Shown here piece after piece: positions 18,872-26,970 of a stretch of 28,102 bases of DNA. Numbering within the stretch: position 1 is the stretch's first letter; each line of letters starts with the position of its first letter. The notes beneath the pieces were generated by a model that was given only the letters and a program-made list of their open reading frames with translations, made no database searches and had not been told where the DNA came from. The stretch is from positions 1 to 28,102 of the IMG/VR virus record IMGVR_UViG_3300028897_000551. One strand, written 5' to 3'. A program made the translations under genes and the position numbers. The DNA comes from a virus.

Positions 18872-19177
18872 ATGGCCCAGCAAGATGCCGCAATGCCGCC
18901 GGCTGATTATAGGATTGTAAAGACACAGGCGATAAGAAACACGATCACTCCAAAAAAAGAGGGGTTACTTGTCTATGTTCAGGATGACGACAAATTTTAT
19001 AAAATGCTTGCTGACCTATCGTCATGGGAGGAATTTCCAAACATTACAGCAATGACACAACACTCTGACTATATAACAAGCCCTTTAACAATCGAATTGA
19101 ATAAACAATATTTGATTTGGAATAAATTGACAAATGATAGTATAATAACTGTTAACGGAATGTTGGTTTTATTATGA
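18872..19177 (+). CDS. Hypothetical small structural protein (101 aa)
   Basis: The N-terminal half (ADYRIVKTQAIRNTITPKKE, GLLVYVQDDDKFYKMLADLS) has the 'GLLVYVQDDDKFY' pattern found in phage fibre-tip or baseplate-like pieces, followed by SWEEF. The C-terminal half is strand-rich and ends in VNGMLVLL. It abuts the previous stop and has GAGGGAG upstream. Confidence 0.6.
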   Translation: MAQQDAAMPPADYRIVKTQAIRNTITPKKEGLLVYVQDDDKFYKMLADLSSWEEFPNITAMTQHSDYITSPLTIELNKQYLIWNKLTNDSIITVNGMLVLL

Positions 19178-19184
19178 GGTATTT

Positions 19185-19376
19185 ATGGCGGAGCTTGTAA
19201 CAAAAAATACTGATACGCACGACACACCGGCTAGCGGATATGTTAAGCTTTATTCCAAGACAGATAAAAAACTTTACTATAAAGACGAAAACGGAAATGA
19301 AAAAGAAATCGCTGTCAGTGACGGCACATTAAGCCAGGACGAGGTGGCGGCGATTTGTATGAGCCTGTGTGCATAG
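19185..19376 (+). CDS. Small fibre-like protein (63 aa)
   Basis: It contains HDTPASGYVKLYSKTDKKLY and YKDENGNEKEI, the 'P.SGYVKLY..TD.KLYYKD.NGNE' motif common in phage tail fibre or whisker segments. Here it stands alone, ending in SQDEVAAICMSLCA with two Cys. GAGG precedes the ATG. Confidence 0.65.
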   Translation: MAELVTKNTDTHDTPASGYVKLYSKTDKKLYYKDENGNEKEIAVSDGTLSQDEVAAICMSLCA

Positions 19377-19385
19377 GGGGATAGT

Positions 19386-19706
19386 ATGGCATTAAGCAGA
19401 AGAAATTTAGCCTTTGGACAATTGGCAAATGCAAAGGGAGACATATACAGCCCATCAAGCGCTGACGGATTAGTGCATCTTATATTACTTCACAACACCA
19501 ACACATCCGCTGAGGACGTAAAACTATATTATCATGACGGATCTAACGAATATTTAATTTTTAACATTAACCTTGATGTTAATGAAACTGTTATTTTCGA
19601 TTTTCGCGGTGAAGGATTTTATGTGGAGGATGCAGGGAAAATAACCGGGAATGCAGATACAGCAAGCAAGGTTACTTACAAAATAGATGGGACAGAGGAA
19701 AGTTAA
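19386..19706 (+). CDS. Hypothetical structural protein (106 aa)
   Basis: The sequence has MALSRRNLAFGQLANAKGDI, then LVHLILLHNTNTSAEDVKLY and FDFRGEGFYVEDAGKITGNA. The 'I.LHNT...A..V.LY.......' pattern with an early 'L..G.L......IY' is found in small phage virion proteins. It ends with one base shared with the next ATG. Confidence 0.6.
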   Translation: MALSRRNLAFGQLANAKGDIYSPSSADGLVHLILLHNTNTSAEDVKLYYHDGSNEYLIFNINLDVNETVIFDFRGEGFYVEDAGKITGNADTASKVTYKIDGTEES

Positions 19707-20509
19707 TGCCGATTAAGACAACTTCTCATATCACTAATTGCTATTTAGATCTATATAGATTCACCACTGAGGCCGGCCTCACAGCAGAACCGGAGTTTTA
19801 TGATTATTACTCATGCCAATTTGATGGTGTCGATGAGGACATTAATTATGGAGACATTGCGGCATTCGAATATACGCAAAGCTTTTCTGGATTTGTATGG
19901 ATAAAGGTCCCAAACAACAATGCATACGGTGTGATTGGGAGATATAAAGTCTCGGCCCCCTATAATGGATGGTGGTTTTATGTACATAATGGGAGGGCGT
20001 ATTTTAAAATTGATGGTGGAGGAAACTATTACACAGTATGGGGAACTCACACACATGCACTATTGGGAGACGATAGTTGGCATTTTATAGGCTTTACATA
20101 TGACGCGACTGAGCCTGTAGTAGCAGATAGGGTTAAGACATTTTTTGATGGGTATGAATATACATCAGTCGGATACAATGGCTTTGATGACAGGACAATA
20201 GTACCAACAGGAAAATATTTATATTTGGGATCAAAGGATCATACCGGAAATTTTATAAATGGTAAACTTGATGATCCATGTATTTGTAATGTTGCATTAT
20301 CAGCTTATCAAATTAACACAGAGGCATACAATAGTGGAACCCCGGCTGATTTAAATGGTGTGTCTTTTTCCTCAAACCTTTATTTATGGTCTCAATTTTC
20401 TCAAGCAGACATTGATAATTTTCCCACGATAAAAGATTATTCAGGCAACAGTCGGGATGGGACTGCGTCTAACATGGAGGTTGGAGACATACAAAGCGAT
20501 GTCCCATAG
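19706..20509 (+). CDS. LamG / concanavalin A-like lectin-fold virion protein
   Basis: Residues about 33-210 follow the laminin-G fold: CQFDGVDEDINYGDIAAFEY, SFSGFVWIKVP, YFKIDGGGNYYTV, then DDSWHFIGFTYDAT and FFDGYEYTSVGYN, ending NFINGKLDDPCICNVALSAY. The motifs 'F.FDG....V..G', 'W....VTYD', 'DG' and 'G.IDD..I.N.ALS' are diagnostic. Phage proteins of this type may bind sugars on the host surface or on other virion parts. The C-terminal about 50 residues (FPTIKDYSGNSRDGTASNME) add the usual 'D.SGN..DGT' strand. Confidence 0.82.
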   Translation: MPIKTTSHITNCYLDLYRFTTEAGLTAEPEFYDYYSCQFDGVDEDINYGDIAAFEYTQSFSGFVWIKVPNNNAYGVIGRYKVSAPYNGWWFYVHNGRAYFKIDGGGNYYTVWGTHTHALLGDDSWHFIGFTYDATEPVVADRVKTFFDGYEYTSVGYNGFDDRTIVPTGKYLYLGSKDHTGNFINGKLDDPCICNVALSAYQINTEAYNSGTPADLNGVSFSSNLYLWSQFSQADIDNFPTIKDYSGNSRDGTASNMEVGDIQSDVP

Positions 20510-20517
20510 GAGACGAT

Positions 20518-20745
20518 ATGGCGATAATTAACACTTTTGTGATAATCCCAACAGTTGAAATAACAGACGACATGGTGAACGAAAGCCTTAACTCAACTAC
20601 ATCAATGCGAAAAAATGTAGATGAATCTAAAAGTATATTGAAGTTTTCTGGAATATGTTTTCCCAACTCTTGCGTCGGATATAACAAATATAATTATGAA
20701 GAAATACAGGAAATATTATTAGAAGAAGAATGGCAAACTGAATGA
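20518..20745 (+). CDS. Hypothetical protein (75 aa)
   Basis: The protein has MAIINTFVIIPTVEITDDMV, NESLNSTTSMRKNVDESKS and ICFPNSCVGYNKYNYEEIQE. The 'IPT..I......N.S' and 'R.N.......L' patterns are seen in small phage proteins of unknown role. GGAGACG precedes the ATG and the end overlaps the next gene by ATGA. Confidence 0.6.
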   Translation: MAIINTFVIIPTVEITDDMVNESLNSTTSMRKNVDESKSILKFSGICFPNSCVGYNKYNYEEIQEILLEEEWQTE

Positions 20746-21011
20746 GATATATTGTAGTCTATAAATTATTTAAATATGCTGTTTATGATAAGGAGCTTTA
20801 TAAAATATGCTATGTGACTCTAAATGAAACAAAGGCCAATCAAGTAGCAACATATTTAAATAACAATCCAGAAGAGATAAACCCGAATAGAGAATGGGTT
20901 GTAGCTACTGCAAGCAGATATATCAGTGAAGATTTATTATTAAATAATGGATTTGAGCCTTTCAGTGTGGGAATAAATAAGATATACTTTAGAAAAAATA
21001 TCAAGGGATGA
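20742..21011 (+). CDS. Hypothetical protein (89 aa)
   Basis: It starts MRYIVVYKLFKYAVYDKELY and contains NETKANQVATYLNNNPEE and EWVVATASRYIS. It is more AT-rich than the structural genes around it and no family is recognised. Its start is coupled to the preceding gene. Confidence 0.6.
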   Translation: MRYIVVYKLFKYAVYDKELYKICYVTLNETKANQVATYLNNNPEEINPNREWVVATASRYISEDLLLNNGFEPFSVGINKIYFRKNIKG

Positions 21012-21032
21012 TTTTAACAAAGGGAGGGGATA

Positions 21033-21218
21033 ATGGCAAAAAGAAAATTGAGGAAAGCAAAAACCATGAAGCAGGCCATTGCAATTGGATACAGCAAGGG
21101 GAGGAAAACTAAAGCCAAGCCAGTATATAAAGGTGTAGCTGGCGAGATCAAGCTGTTTAAGTCTGGTAAGTCATCGCCAAAAGGTCTCAAAATAACTAAG
21201 AGAAAAAGGAAAAGATAA
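21033..21218 (+). CDS. Small highly basic protein (61 aa)
   Basis: The protein is MAKRKLRKAKTMKQAIAIGY and then a Lys/Gly-rich stretch ending TKRKRKR. More than a third of the residues are Lys or Arg, which fits binding to DNA or RNA, perhaps inside the head. An AAGGGAGGGG ribosome site supports it. It could also be a minor virion protein. Confidence 0.65.
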   Translation: MAKRKLRKAKTMKQAIAIGYSKGRKTKAKPVYKGVAGEIKLFKSGKSSPKGLKITKRKRKR

Positions 21219-22048
21219 TGCAGCGCATATTTTATAGTGACAACACGACTATAGGCGATTACACACTAGAGGCACGGAATGCCGACACGATACCAGCCGA
21301 AATGGTTGCCGCCGAGGACTATATTTATATTGCCAGTTGGGATCCCATGAACAGTTTTTTTATTCAAATAGAAACGGCAAACACTAATGCAAGCATTATG
21401 TCAATTCAATATTGGGGAAATAGCGAGTGGGCTGATGCAGTTGACATAATTGACGGGACAAAATCATCAGGAAAAACATTGGCACAGACTGGAGTCGTGA
21501 AATTCATCCCTGATAAAGACAAAATGTTTCAAAGAGTGACTGACACGACGTCAGATTCCGCACCAAGTGAGCTTTCAAGCATCGAAATATATGACAGATT
21601 TTGGCTCAGGATTAAGGTTTCAGCCGATCTTTCTGCAGGTACAGAAATAAAAAGAATCTTCTATAGGTTTGCAGACGACGCCAAGCTGAATTATCTGGAT
21701 CCTGTTTTGAGCAATTATCTTACATCATGGGAGGCCGGAAAGTCAAACTGGGACGAGCAGCTCATGACAGCGTCCGAGGAGGTAGTTCTTGACCTGAGAA
21801 GACGTGGAATCATTCAGGGATCGGAGCAGCTTATAAATATAGATGAGCTTGAATTAATGACAGCATATAGAGCTTTGCAAATAATTTATTCCGGCCTTGG
21901 TGGAGAGAATGAATTAAAGAAAGCCGAAGCGGCCGGAAAGAAATACCATGACATTTCGGGAAACATGAGATTCACAATTGACGTCTATGGGGATGCTAGA
22001 ATAAATGTTGATGAAAGAGAAATCATGCAGGGGAGGTTAGTTAGATAA
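21218..22048 (+). CDS. Head-tail connector (gp6-like) with N-terminal beta domain
   Basis: The N-terminal about 160 residues are strand-rich (DYIYIASWDPMNSFFIQIET, SIQYWGNSEWAD, then FWLRIKVSADLSAGTEIKRI). The C-terminal part reads EEVVLDLRRRGIIQGSEQLI, DELELMTAYRALQIIYSGLG, and DISGNMRFTIDVYGDARIN, a helical 'DL..RG.I......L...EL....A...I' plan found in head-tail adaptors. The adaptor would dock on the portal. It starts with TAATG on the basic gene. Confidence 0.68.
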   Translation: MQRIFYSDNTTIGDYTLEARNADTIPAEMVAAEDYIYIASWDPMNSFFIQIETANTNASIMSIQYWGNSEWADAVDIIDGTKSSGKTLAQTGVVKFIPDKDKMFQRVTDTTSDSAPSELSSIEIYDRFWLRIKVSADLSAGTEIKRIFYRFADDAKLNYLDPVLSNYLTSWEAGKSNWDEQLMTASEEVVLDLRRRGIIQGSEQLINIDELELMTAYRALQIIYSGLGGENELKKAEAAGKKYHDISGNMRFTIDVYGDARINVDEREIMQGRLVR

Positions 22049-22494
22049 TGTCCAAGATCAGCACTGTTTATGATGAGCTTATAGCGCTTGTGCCAACGAT
22101 ACTCACGGCACATACACAGCTTAACAATCCCTATCTTTTAGAAGATGAGGCAGACATCCAAATGGAAAGAGGTTGGACCCTCGGATTTGGCGATGGCGAG
22201 AATACAATGCGTGTTGTTGGAAGTAAGATAAGCTATCGAAGGACATTCATCCTGACCATAACGCGAAGGGTTTTTGGACATCTAAGGGATTATGAGGCAA
22301 GAATAGCAGTTGAGAAATTACTTCTTGACGATCAAAAAGCTTTAATAAATGGAATAGATAAATATACTAGCAATAATTTTGCAAAAATAGAATTTGTTGG
22401 TGATAACGGTCTCGAATTCCTCAGTGGGGATCGTTTTGGGATTCTGCTAATACAAAACAATGTGGCGGTGGAATATTTTGAGGATATAACTTAA
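22048..22494 (+). CDS. Tail terminator-like protein (148 aa)
   Basis: The sequence begins MSKISTVYDELIALVPTILT and contains LEDEADIQMERGWTLGFGDG and YRRTFILTITRRVFGHLRD, then FLSGDRFGILLIQNNVAVEY. The 'Y..L.....T....Y.L.D..D.......GW.L..G' and 'R.F.I..T...F' features and position between adaptor and tube agree with a tail terminator, which caps the tube and contacts the head. It starts on TAATG. Confidence 0.65.
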   Translation: MSKISTVYDELIALVPTILTAHTQLNNPYLLEDEADIQMERGWTLGFGDGENTMRVVGSKISYRRTFILTITRRVFGHLRDYEARIAVEKLLLDDQKALINGIDKYTSNNFAKIEFVGDNGLEFLSGDRFGILLIQNNVAVEYFEDIT

Positions 22495-22506
22495 AAGGAG
22501 TAAAAA

Positions 22507-24039
22507 ATGGCTGAAGTTTTTAGAAAAACAAAGTTGGCTCTGGTGGAACAGGATGCACAGGGCACACTAAAGGCTCCTTCAGGAAATTCAGATTTTGTGT
22601 CTGCCCAGGACGATCTGGCTTTTGAGGGGGCTTTTGAGGGATTGGAAAATGCTGAATTGACTGGCAGTACGATGGCAGCGGCGCCAGTTCAGGGATTTGA
22701 AGGAGTCACAGGCTCTTTATCACATTATCTGAGGCATAGTGGGACTGAAGGCGTGGCACCTCAAGCATTGAATGTTGCCATTAAAGCTGCATTTGGAAAA
22801 GAGGAAGTTGCTGGTGCGGAGCTTACACTAGCAGCCGGGTCAACAACAACCGTATTAAAGTATGCCGACACGTCGAGTCTCTCGGAAGGCGAAGCTCTTT
22901 TAATCAAAGACAACACTAATGGGTGGAATATAAGAAACATCGCATCAGTGGACAGTGGAACCGATGTTACACTTAATTTCGCACTTCCATATGCTCCGGC
23001 ATCAGGAGTGGCGACAGGCAAGGCTGTTCGCTATGAGCAGGCTGATAGTGATAGTGACTATGCTAACATTTCAGTGTGGCAGTATGCTGGCGATGGTGGG
23101 GCAATTGCAGCTTTTGCAGACTGCAAATGCAACGCTATGACAGCAAATTTCCCAGCGGGTGGATTCATCAATTCGAACTATTCTTTCGAGGGTCTAAAGA
23201 ATTATTGGAATCCACTGATTATAGATTCAACAAACAAATATCTCGACATAACCGACGATGGCGGAACATTTGTTGTCACTCTTTCAGAAAATCAATATAC
23301 ATCCCCGCATGCGCTTGCGTCTGAGATTCAGACAAAGGGTGCAGCAGCTGCACTCGCATCCGGCGGTGACGATTTTTTATGTAGCTATAGTGATAGCACA
23401 GGGAAATTTACTATTTCCACAACAACTGGAACGCTTCTTTCAATTTTATGGAAAACAGGGACACATGGTGCAGACAATGCTGATGACCATGTTGGTACTC
23501 TCACCGGATTTAGTGATGCTGCTGATGACACAGGGGCTATTAGTTATATTGGCGATTCAGCACTAAGCTTCTCAACATCTTATGCCGCTTCTGGAGTCGA
23601 CCCACTTATAGCGAAAAATAATGAGATATTCCTTGGTGCAGGATCACAATCATCTTGCACCGACAGTGTGTCAAATGTTGATTTTTCATTGACAAATACT
23701 CTCGGAAATATCAATGCTCTTTGTGCTAGCACAGGGAGAGAGGGAAAATTCGTTGACATAGTGGAATCATCGGTGACACTTGACATTCTTGTTTCAAGAT
23801 ATGATGCGGATCTTTTTCAAAGATGGGCTAACGACACCACGACATCATTTGCCTATAATTTTGGGTCGAAGGACGATTCTGGCAACTGGGAGGATGGGAA
23901 AAGCGGCTCCCTTTACATAAAAAATGCAAAGCTGACCACTCATACGCTTGGAAACAGGGACGGGCTTGTCAATTTACTCGTGACAGTCCGCGCATTCAGC
24001 CTGTCAGGTGCGAAGTCGGTTTATTTAAATTTTGTCTAA
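22507..24039 (+). CDS. Major tail tube protein with inserted domains (510 aa)
   Basis: The start MAEVFRKTKLALVEQDAQGT, the 'T..MAAAPVQGFEGVTGSLSH' region, and the closing FVDIVESSVTLDILVSRYDA, LFQRWANDTTT and KNAKLTTHTLGNRDGLVNLL frame a tube protein. It is much longer than the usual 150-350 residues. One insert (about 100-180, AGSTTTVLKYADTSSLSEGE) resembles a strand-rich add-on; a second (about 238-345, LIIDSTNKYLDITDDGGTFV, then STGKFTIS and GTLTGFSDAAD) resembles a domain in the distal tail protein. AAAGGAG precedes the ATG. Confidence 0.8.
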   Translation: MAEVFRKTKLALVEQDAQGTLKAPSGNSDFVSAQDDLAFEGAFEGLENAELTGSTMAAAPVQGFEGVTGSLSHYLRHSGTEGVAPQALNVAIKAAFGKEEVAGAELTLAAGSTTTVLKYADTSSLSEGEALLIKDNTNGWNIRNIASVDSGTDVTLNFALPYAPASGVATGKAVRYEQADSDSDYANISVWQYAGDGGAIAAFADCKCNAMTANFPAGGFINSNYSFEGLKNYWNPLIIDSTNKYLDITDDGGTFVVTLSENQYTSPHALASEIQTKGAAAALASGGDDFLCSYSDSTGKFTISTTTGTLLSILWKTGTHGADNADDHVGTLTGFSDAADDTGAISYIGDSALSFSTSYAASGVDPLIAKNNEIFLGAGSQSSCTDSVSNVDFSLTNTLGNINALCASTGREGKFVDIVESSVTLDILVSRYDADLFQRWANDTTTSFAYNFGSKDDSGNWEDGKSGSLYIKNAKLTTHTLGNRDGLVNLLVTVRAFSLSGAKSVYLNFV

Positions 24040-24048
24040 GGAGGACAT

Positions 24049-24360
24049 ATGCGGGTTTATGACTATAAACCTAAAGGATTCAAAGGCTCTGTTAAGATTC
24101 AGATACCGAACTATAAACAGAGATTAAATTATGTAAAAGAGTCGGGTTTTGAGATTGGTGAAACTGTCTCTTTAAAAAACAACATTGATGCTCTGCTTGT
24201 GCTTATTGATGTCGCAGAAAAGCACATTAAGGAGATCAATCTTGAAAAAGGGAGGGAATCAATAAAATCATGGGAGGAACTTCTGGATTCTGACCATAAC
24301 GATATTATCCAGCAGATAGCTCTCATGATGGTCCTTGGAGGGGGCCTGGGGGAAGCCTAA
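24049..24360 (+). CDS. Tail assembly chaperone, short form (gpG-like)
   Basis: The 103-residue protein (MRVYDYKPKGFKGSVKIQIP, FEIGETVSLKNNIDALLVLI, then DHNDIIQQIALMMVLGGGLG) lies between tube and tape measure, as gpG does in lambda. These chaperones coat the tape measure protein before tube assembly. It ends in LGGGLGEA, coded by two runs of five G, where a -1 shift would give the long form. AAGGAGG precedes the ATG. Confidence 0.8.
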   Translation: MRVYDYKPKGFKGSVKIQIPNYKQRLNYVKESGFEIGETVSLKNNIDALLVLIDVAEKHIKEINLEKGRESIKSWEELLDSDHNDIIQQIALMMVLGGGLGEA

Positions 24361-24587
24361 AGGGAAAGCTTAGGTTACAGATTAATGCATTATGGAATAA
24401 AACAAATTACACGAATGAGACAGCAGCGATTTTAAACTCCTATCTTTCCCACAAGGCTTTGAGTGAAATAGGTTATATTTTTGATTTAAATGATTTAGAG
24501 TGGTGGGAGGCTGAAGCATATTGTTTTATATCATCAGAACTGACAAGATTGCAAGAAATGGAGATGAAGCGTGGCCGTAAAGGTTGA
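24049..24587 (+). CDS. Tail assembly chaperone, long -1 frameshift form (gpGT-like, 179 aa)
   Basis: The -1 frame beyond the first stop is open to a TGA at 24585-24587 and has no proper start codon. It reads GKLRLQINALWNKTNYTNET, then DLNDLEWWEAEAYCFISSEL and TRLQEMEMKRGRKG, a normal helical T-domain. The layout equals the G/GT frameshift of lambda-type phages. The slip point must lie in the G runs 24340-24344 or 24348-24352; neither offers an ideal XXXYYYZ. The T end overlaps the tape-measure start by 17 bp. Confidence 0.72.
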
Positions 24588-26970
24588 AGTTACATTTGAA
24601 ATGATTGACAAGCTCTCAAAAGAGCTTGAAAAAATGAGATCGAAAATAGACGGTGCAAACCAAAATTTTAAAAAATTGAATACAACCATAGAGTCACAAG
24701 GGCATGTTATGAGCTTTCTTAAGACAAAAATATTGCCACTTGTGACAGCATATGCAGGCTTCAATATTGTAAGAAATATAGTATCTTCTTTCGTTGACTT
24801 TAATGAGGCAATAATTGAAATAACCACAATAATGCCTGACGCTACTAAGGTAAACAATGCGTTCAGAAAAACACTAATAGACATATCCGCACAATTTGGC
24901 ACAACAAGCGCGGCACAAGCGAAGGCCTATTATCAGATTATATCAGCGGGAGTGACTGACGCTGCTAAGGCCCAAGAGCTTTTGATAGCAGCAAATAAGC
25001 TGGCTGTTGGAGGGTTGGCCGACATTCAGGGGACAATAAACATATTGACTGACGCACTCAATGTCTATGGACAACAAAATCTATCCGCTGCTGATGCTGC
25101 AGACTCACTTTTCACTGCGGTCCGGCTTGGGAAAACAAGGATCGAGGAGCTTGCTGGATCTTTTGGCAGACTCCTCCCAACAGCAAAACAGCTCGGGATA
25201 TCATTTGCAGAGGTAGCTGCTACTGTTGCAACACTAACCACAAGGGGACTAACCACAGCAGAAAGAGTCACGCAGCTTGACGCGGTATTCACAGCCCTCT
25301 TAAAAAAGCAAGGCGAGGCTGCAAGGATTGGTGGTAGAGTCGCCGAGGCGTTCACATTGCAGGCACTTAGGACTAAGGGCCTTGTCAAATTTTTAAAAGA
25401 TCTTTTTGATGCAACTGGCAGATCTGAAGAGGTTCTTACAAAGCTTCTTGGAAGGGTGGAGGGATCAAAGGCGATACTCACACTTGCAAGCGACAATTTC
25501 CAAAAGCTTGGCGACAATCTGAATCAATTCAAAGACAGAGCTGGTGCGGCTGACGAGGCTTTTAAGAAGGCTTCAAAGTCAATAAGAAAACAGCTTGAAA
25601 TTCTAGGGAGCAAGATAGTAGCTTTCTTTGAAAAACAACTTATAAAAATCGAGGGGCCTCTCAGCCAAATCATAGGTTTATTGAATGACGGATTTGATCC
25701 GGCCCTTGAGGAATCAAGCGAAGAAGTCAGGAAACTCAAGGAGGAGATAGACAAACTTGAGGATATCAGGGCTGTAGAAGAGTTTCTTGAAAAAATGTCT
25801 TTTGGCCTTGCTGTTACAGACATTGACAAAACTACAGAAAAGTTAGAAGATCTTAGAAAAAAATTAAAGGAAATACAGGCACTCGGTCCAGTTAAGCCAA
25901 TAACTCCTCCAAAAGAGGAAGCACCTCCTGAAGCAGTCCCGACAATAACTCCAGAAGAACTTAAAAAAGTTCAAGGAAAAATACAGCTGGCCGTAGGGAT
26001 CATAATATCTGGAGATGCCGCGAAAGGCATGATTGCACTTTTTAATAAGTCTGGCAACATATGGCTACAGGCGGTTGCTGGGGCTGTCCAAATACTTGGG
26101 CAAGAAGAAGACAAATTCAGAAAAATGATAGAATCAATATTCAAGACCGGAAGGGAACTTCCCAAAATAATGGCAAGGAATATTGGTGTGTTAATTGAAG
26201 AGGCATTTAGGAGCATCCCAGAATCTCTGATTGATGCACGCAATATGATTCCAAATATTATAAAAGGATTTATTGATGGGTTAAGAACCGCATTTACAGA
26301 TAAAACACTTATAAATGACATTATGCAAGCAATGGCAGATATATTGGTTGGACTTGAAACAAATCCAGAATTCATATCGGCTATGACAGAAGCTGGTGTT
26401 CAAATAGCAAATGGTCTTGCAGAAGCTTTAACGGCGCATTTCCTGGATCCAGAATTTGTAAATAATTTGGCTAAGGGACAGATAAATGCTTTTAAACATG
26501 CAATTACAGATTTTATAAAAAATGGGGCGCCAAGGATTGCAGACAGCATTGTTGACAGCATAAGAAAACAGTCTGTTGGCCTTTTTGATAAATATGTTAG
26601 TATAGTAAATGAGTTTGGCTCAGCAGTTGGATTTTTTTCTGACATTATAGGTGAACTAAAGAAATTTCTTAGCTCAATCGGCGGAGGCGTCAGCAAGGCA
26701 GGTGGTGGAATCGTTGATTTTATCAAAAGCATATCACCATTTCAAGAAGGTGGAGATATTCCGAGAAATATGCTGGCCTTCGTTCATAAAAACGAAAATG
26801 TAATTGATAAAACAACAAACACCAGGCTTGGAAATATGCTTGACGCGTTCGAGCGAGGGGATCTTGCTGGGCCACAAACGATAATAGTAAAATCGGTTAT
26901 AGGGGAGAGTGAATTCGCTGAGGCGATACATTCATTAAGCAGAAGGGGTTTTAGGTTAAATGCAGCATAG
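24571..26970 (+). CDS. Tape measure protein (TP901 family)
   Basis: The 799-residue protein sets tail length and guides DNA exit. Residues about 70-235 follow the TP901 tail-tape core (FNEAIIEITTIMPDATKVNN, YYQIISAGVTDAAKAQELLI, AADSLFTAVRLGKTRIEELA, FGRLLPTAKQLGISFAEVAA). The middle and end hold coiled coils (EVRKLKEEIDKLEDIRAVEE) and hydrophobic helices, and a Pro/Glu linker at about 440-460. At about 0.15 nm per residue the tail would be near 120 nm, by the usual rule. It starts at GTG 24571, with GGAGATG upstream. Confidence 0.92.
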   Translation: MAVKVEVTFEMIDKLSKELEKMRSKIDGANQNFKKLNTTIESQGHVMSFLKTKILPLVTAYAGFNIVRNIVSSFVDFNEAIIEITTIMPDATKVNNAFRKTLIDISAQFGTTSAAQAKAYYQIISAGVTDAAKAQELLIAANKLAVGGLADIQGTINILTDALNVYGQQNLSAADAADSLFTAVRLGKTRIEELAGSFGRLLPTAKQLGISFAEVAATVATLTTRGLTTAERVTQLDAVFTALLKKQGEAARIGGRVAEAFTLQALRTKGLVKFLKDLFDATGRSEEVLTKLLGRVEGSKAILTLASDNFQKLGDNLNQFKDRAGAADEAFKKASKSIRKQLEILGSKIVAFFEKQLIKIEGPLSQIIGLLNDGFDPALEESSEEVRKLKEEIDKLEDIRAVEEFLEKMSFGLAVTDIDKTTEKLEDLRKKLKEIQALGPVKPITPPKEEAPPEAVPTITPEELKKVQGKIQLAVGIIISGDAAKGMIALFNKSGNIWLQAVAGAVQILGQEEDKFRKMIESIFKTGRELPKIMARNIGVLIEEAFRSIPESLIDARNMIPNIIKGFIDGLRTAFTDKTLINDIMQAMADILVGLETNPEFISAMTEAGVQIANGLAEALTAHFLDPEFVNNLAKGQINAFKHAITDFIKNGAPRIADSIVDSIRKQSVGLFDKYVSIVNEFGSAVGFFSDIIGELKKFLSSIGGGVSKAGGGIVDFIKSISPFQEGGDIPRNMLAFVHKNENVIDKTTNTRLGNMLDAFERGDLAGPQTIIVKSVIGESEFAEAIHSLSRRGFRLNAA

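Noticed and set aside
25065-25517. 150-codon minus-strand frame within the tape measure gene
   Set aside because: It mirrors the Ala-rich TP901 core; the plus-strand gene is certain and the shadow has no start signal.
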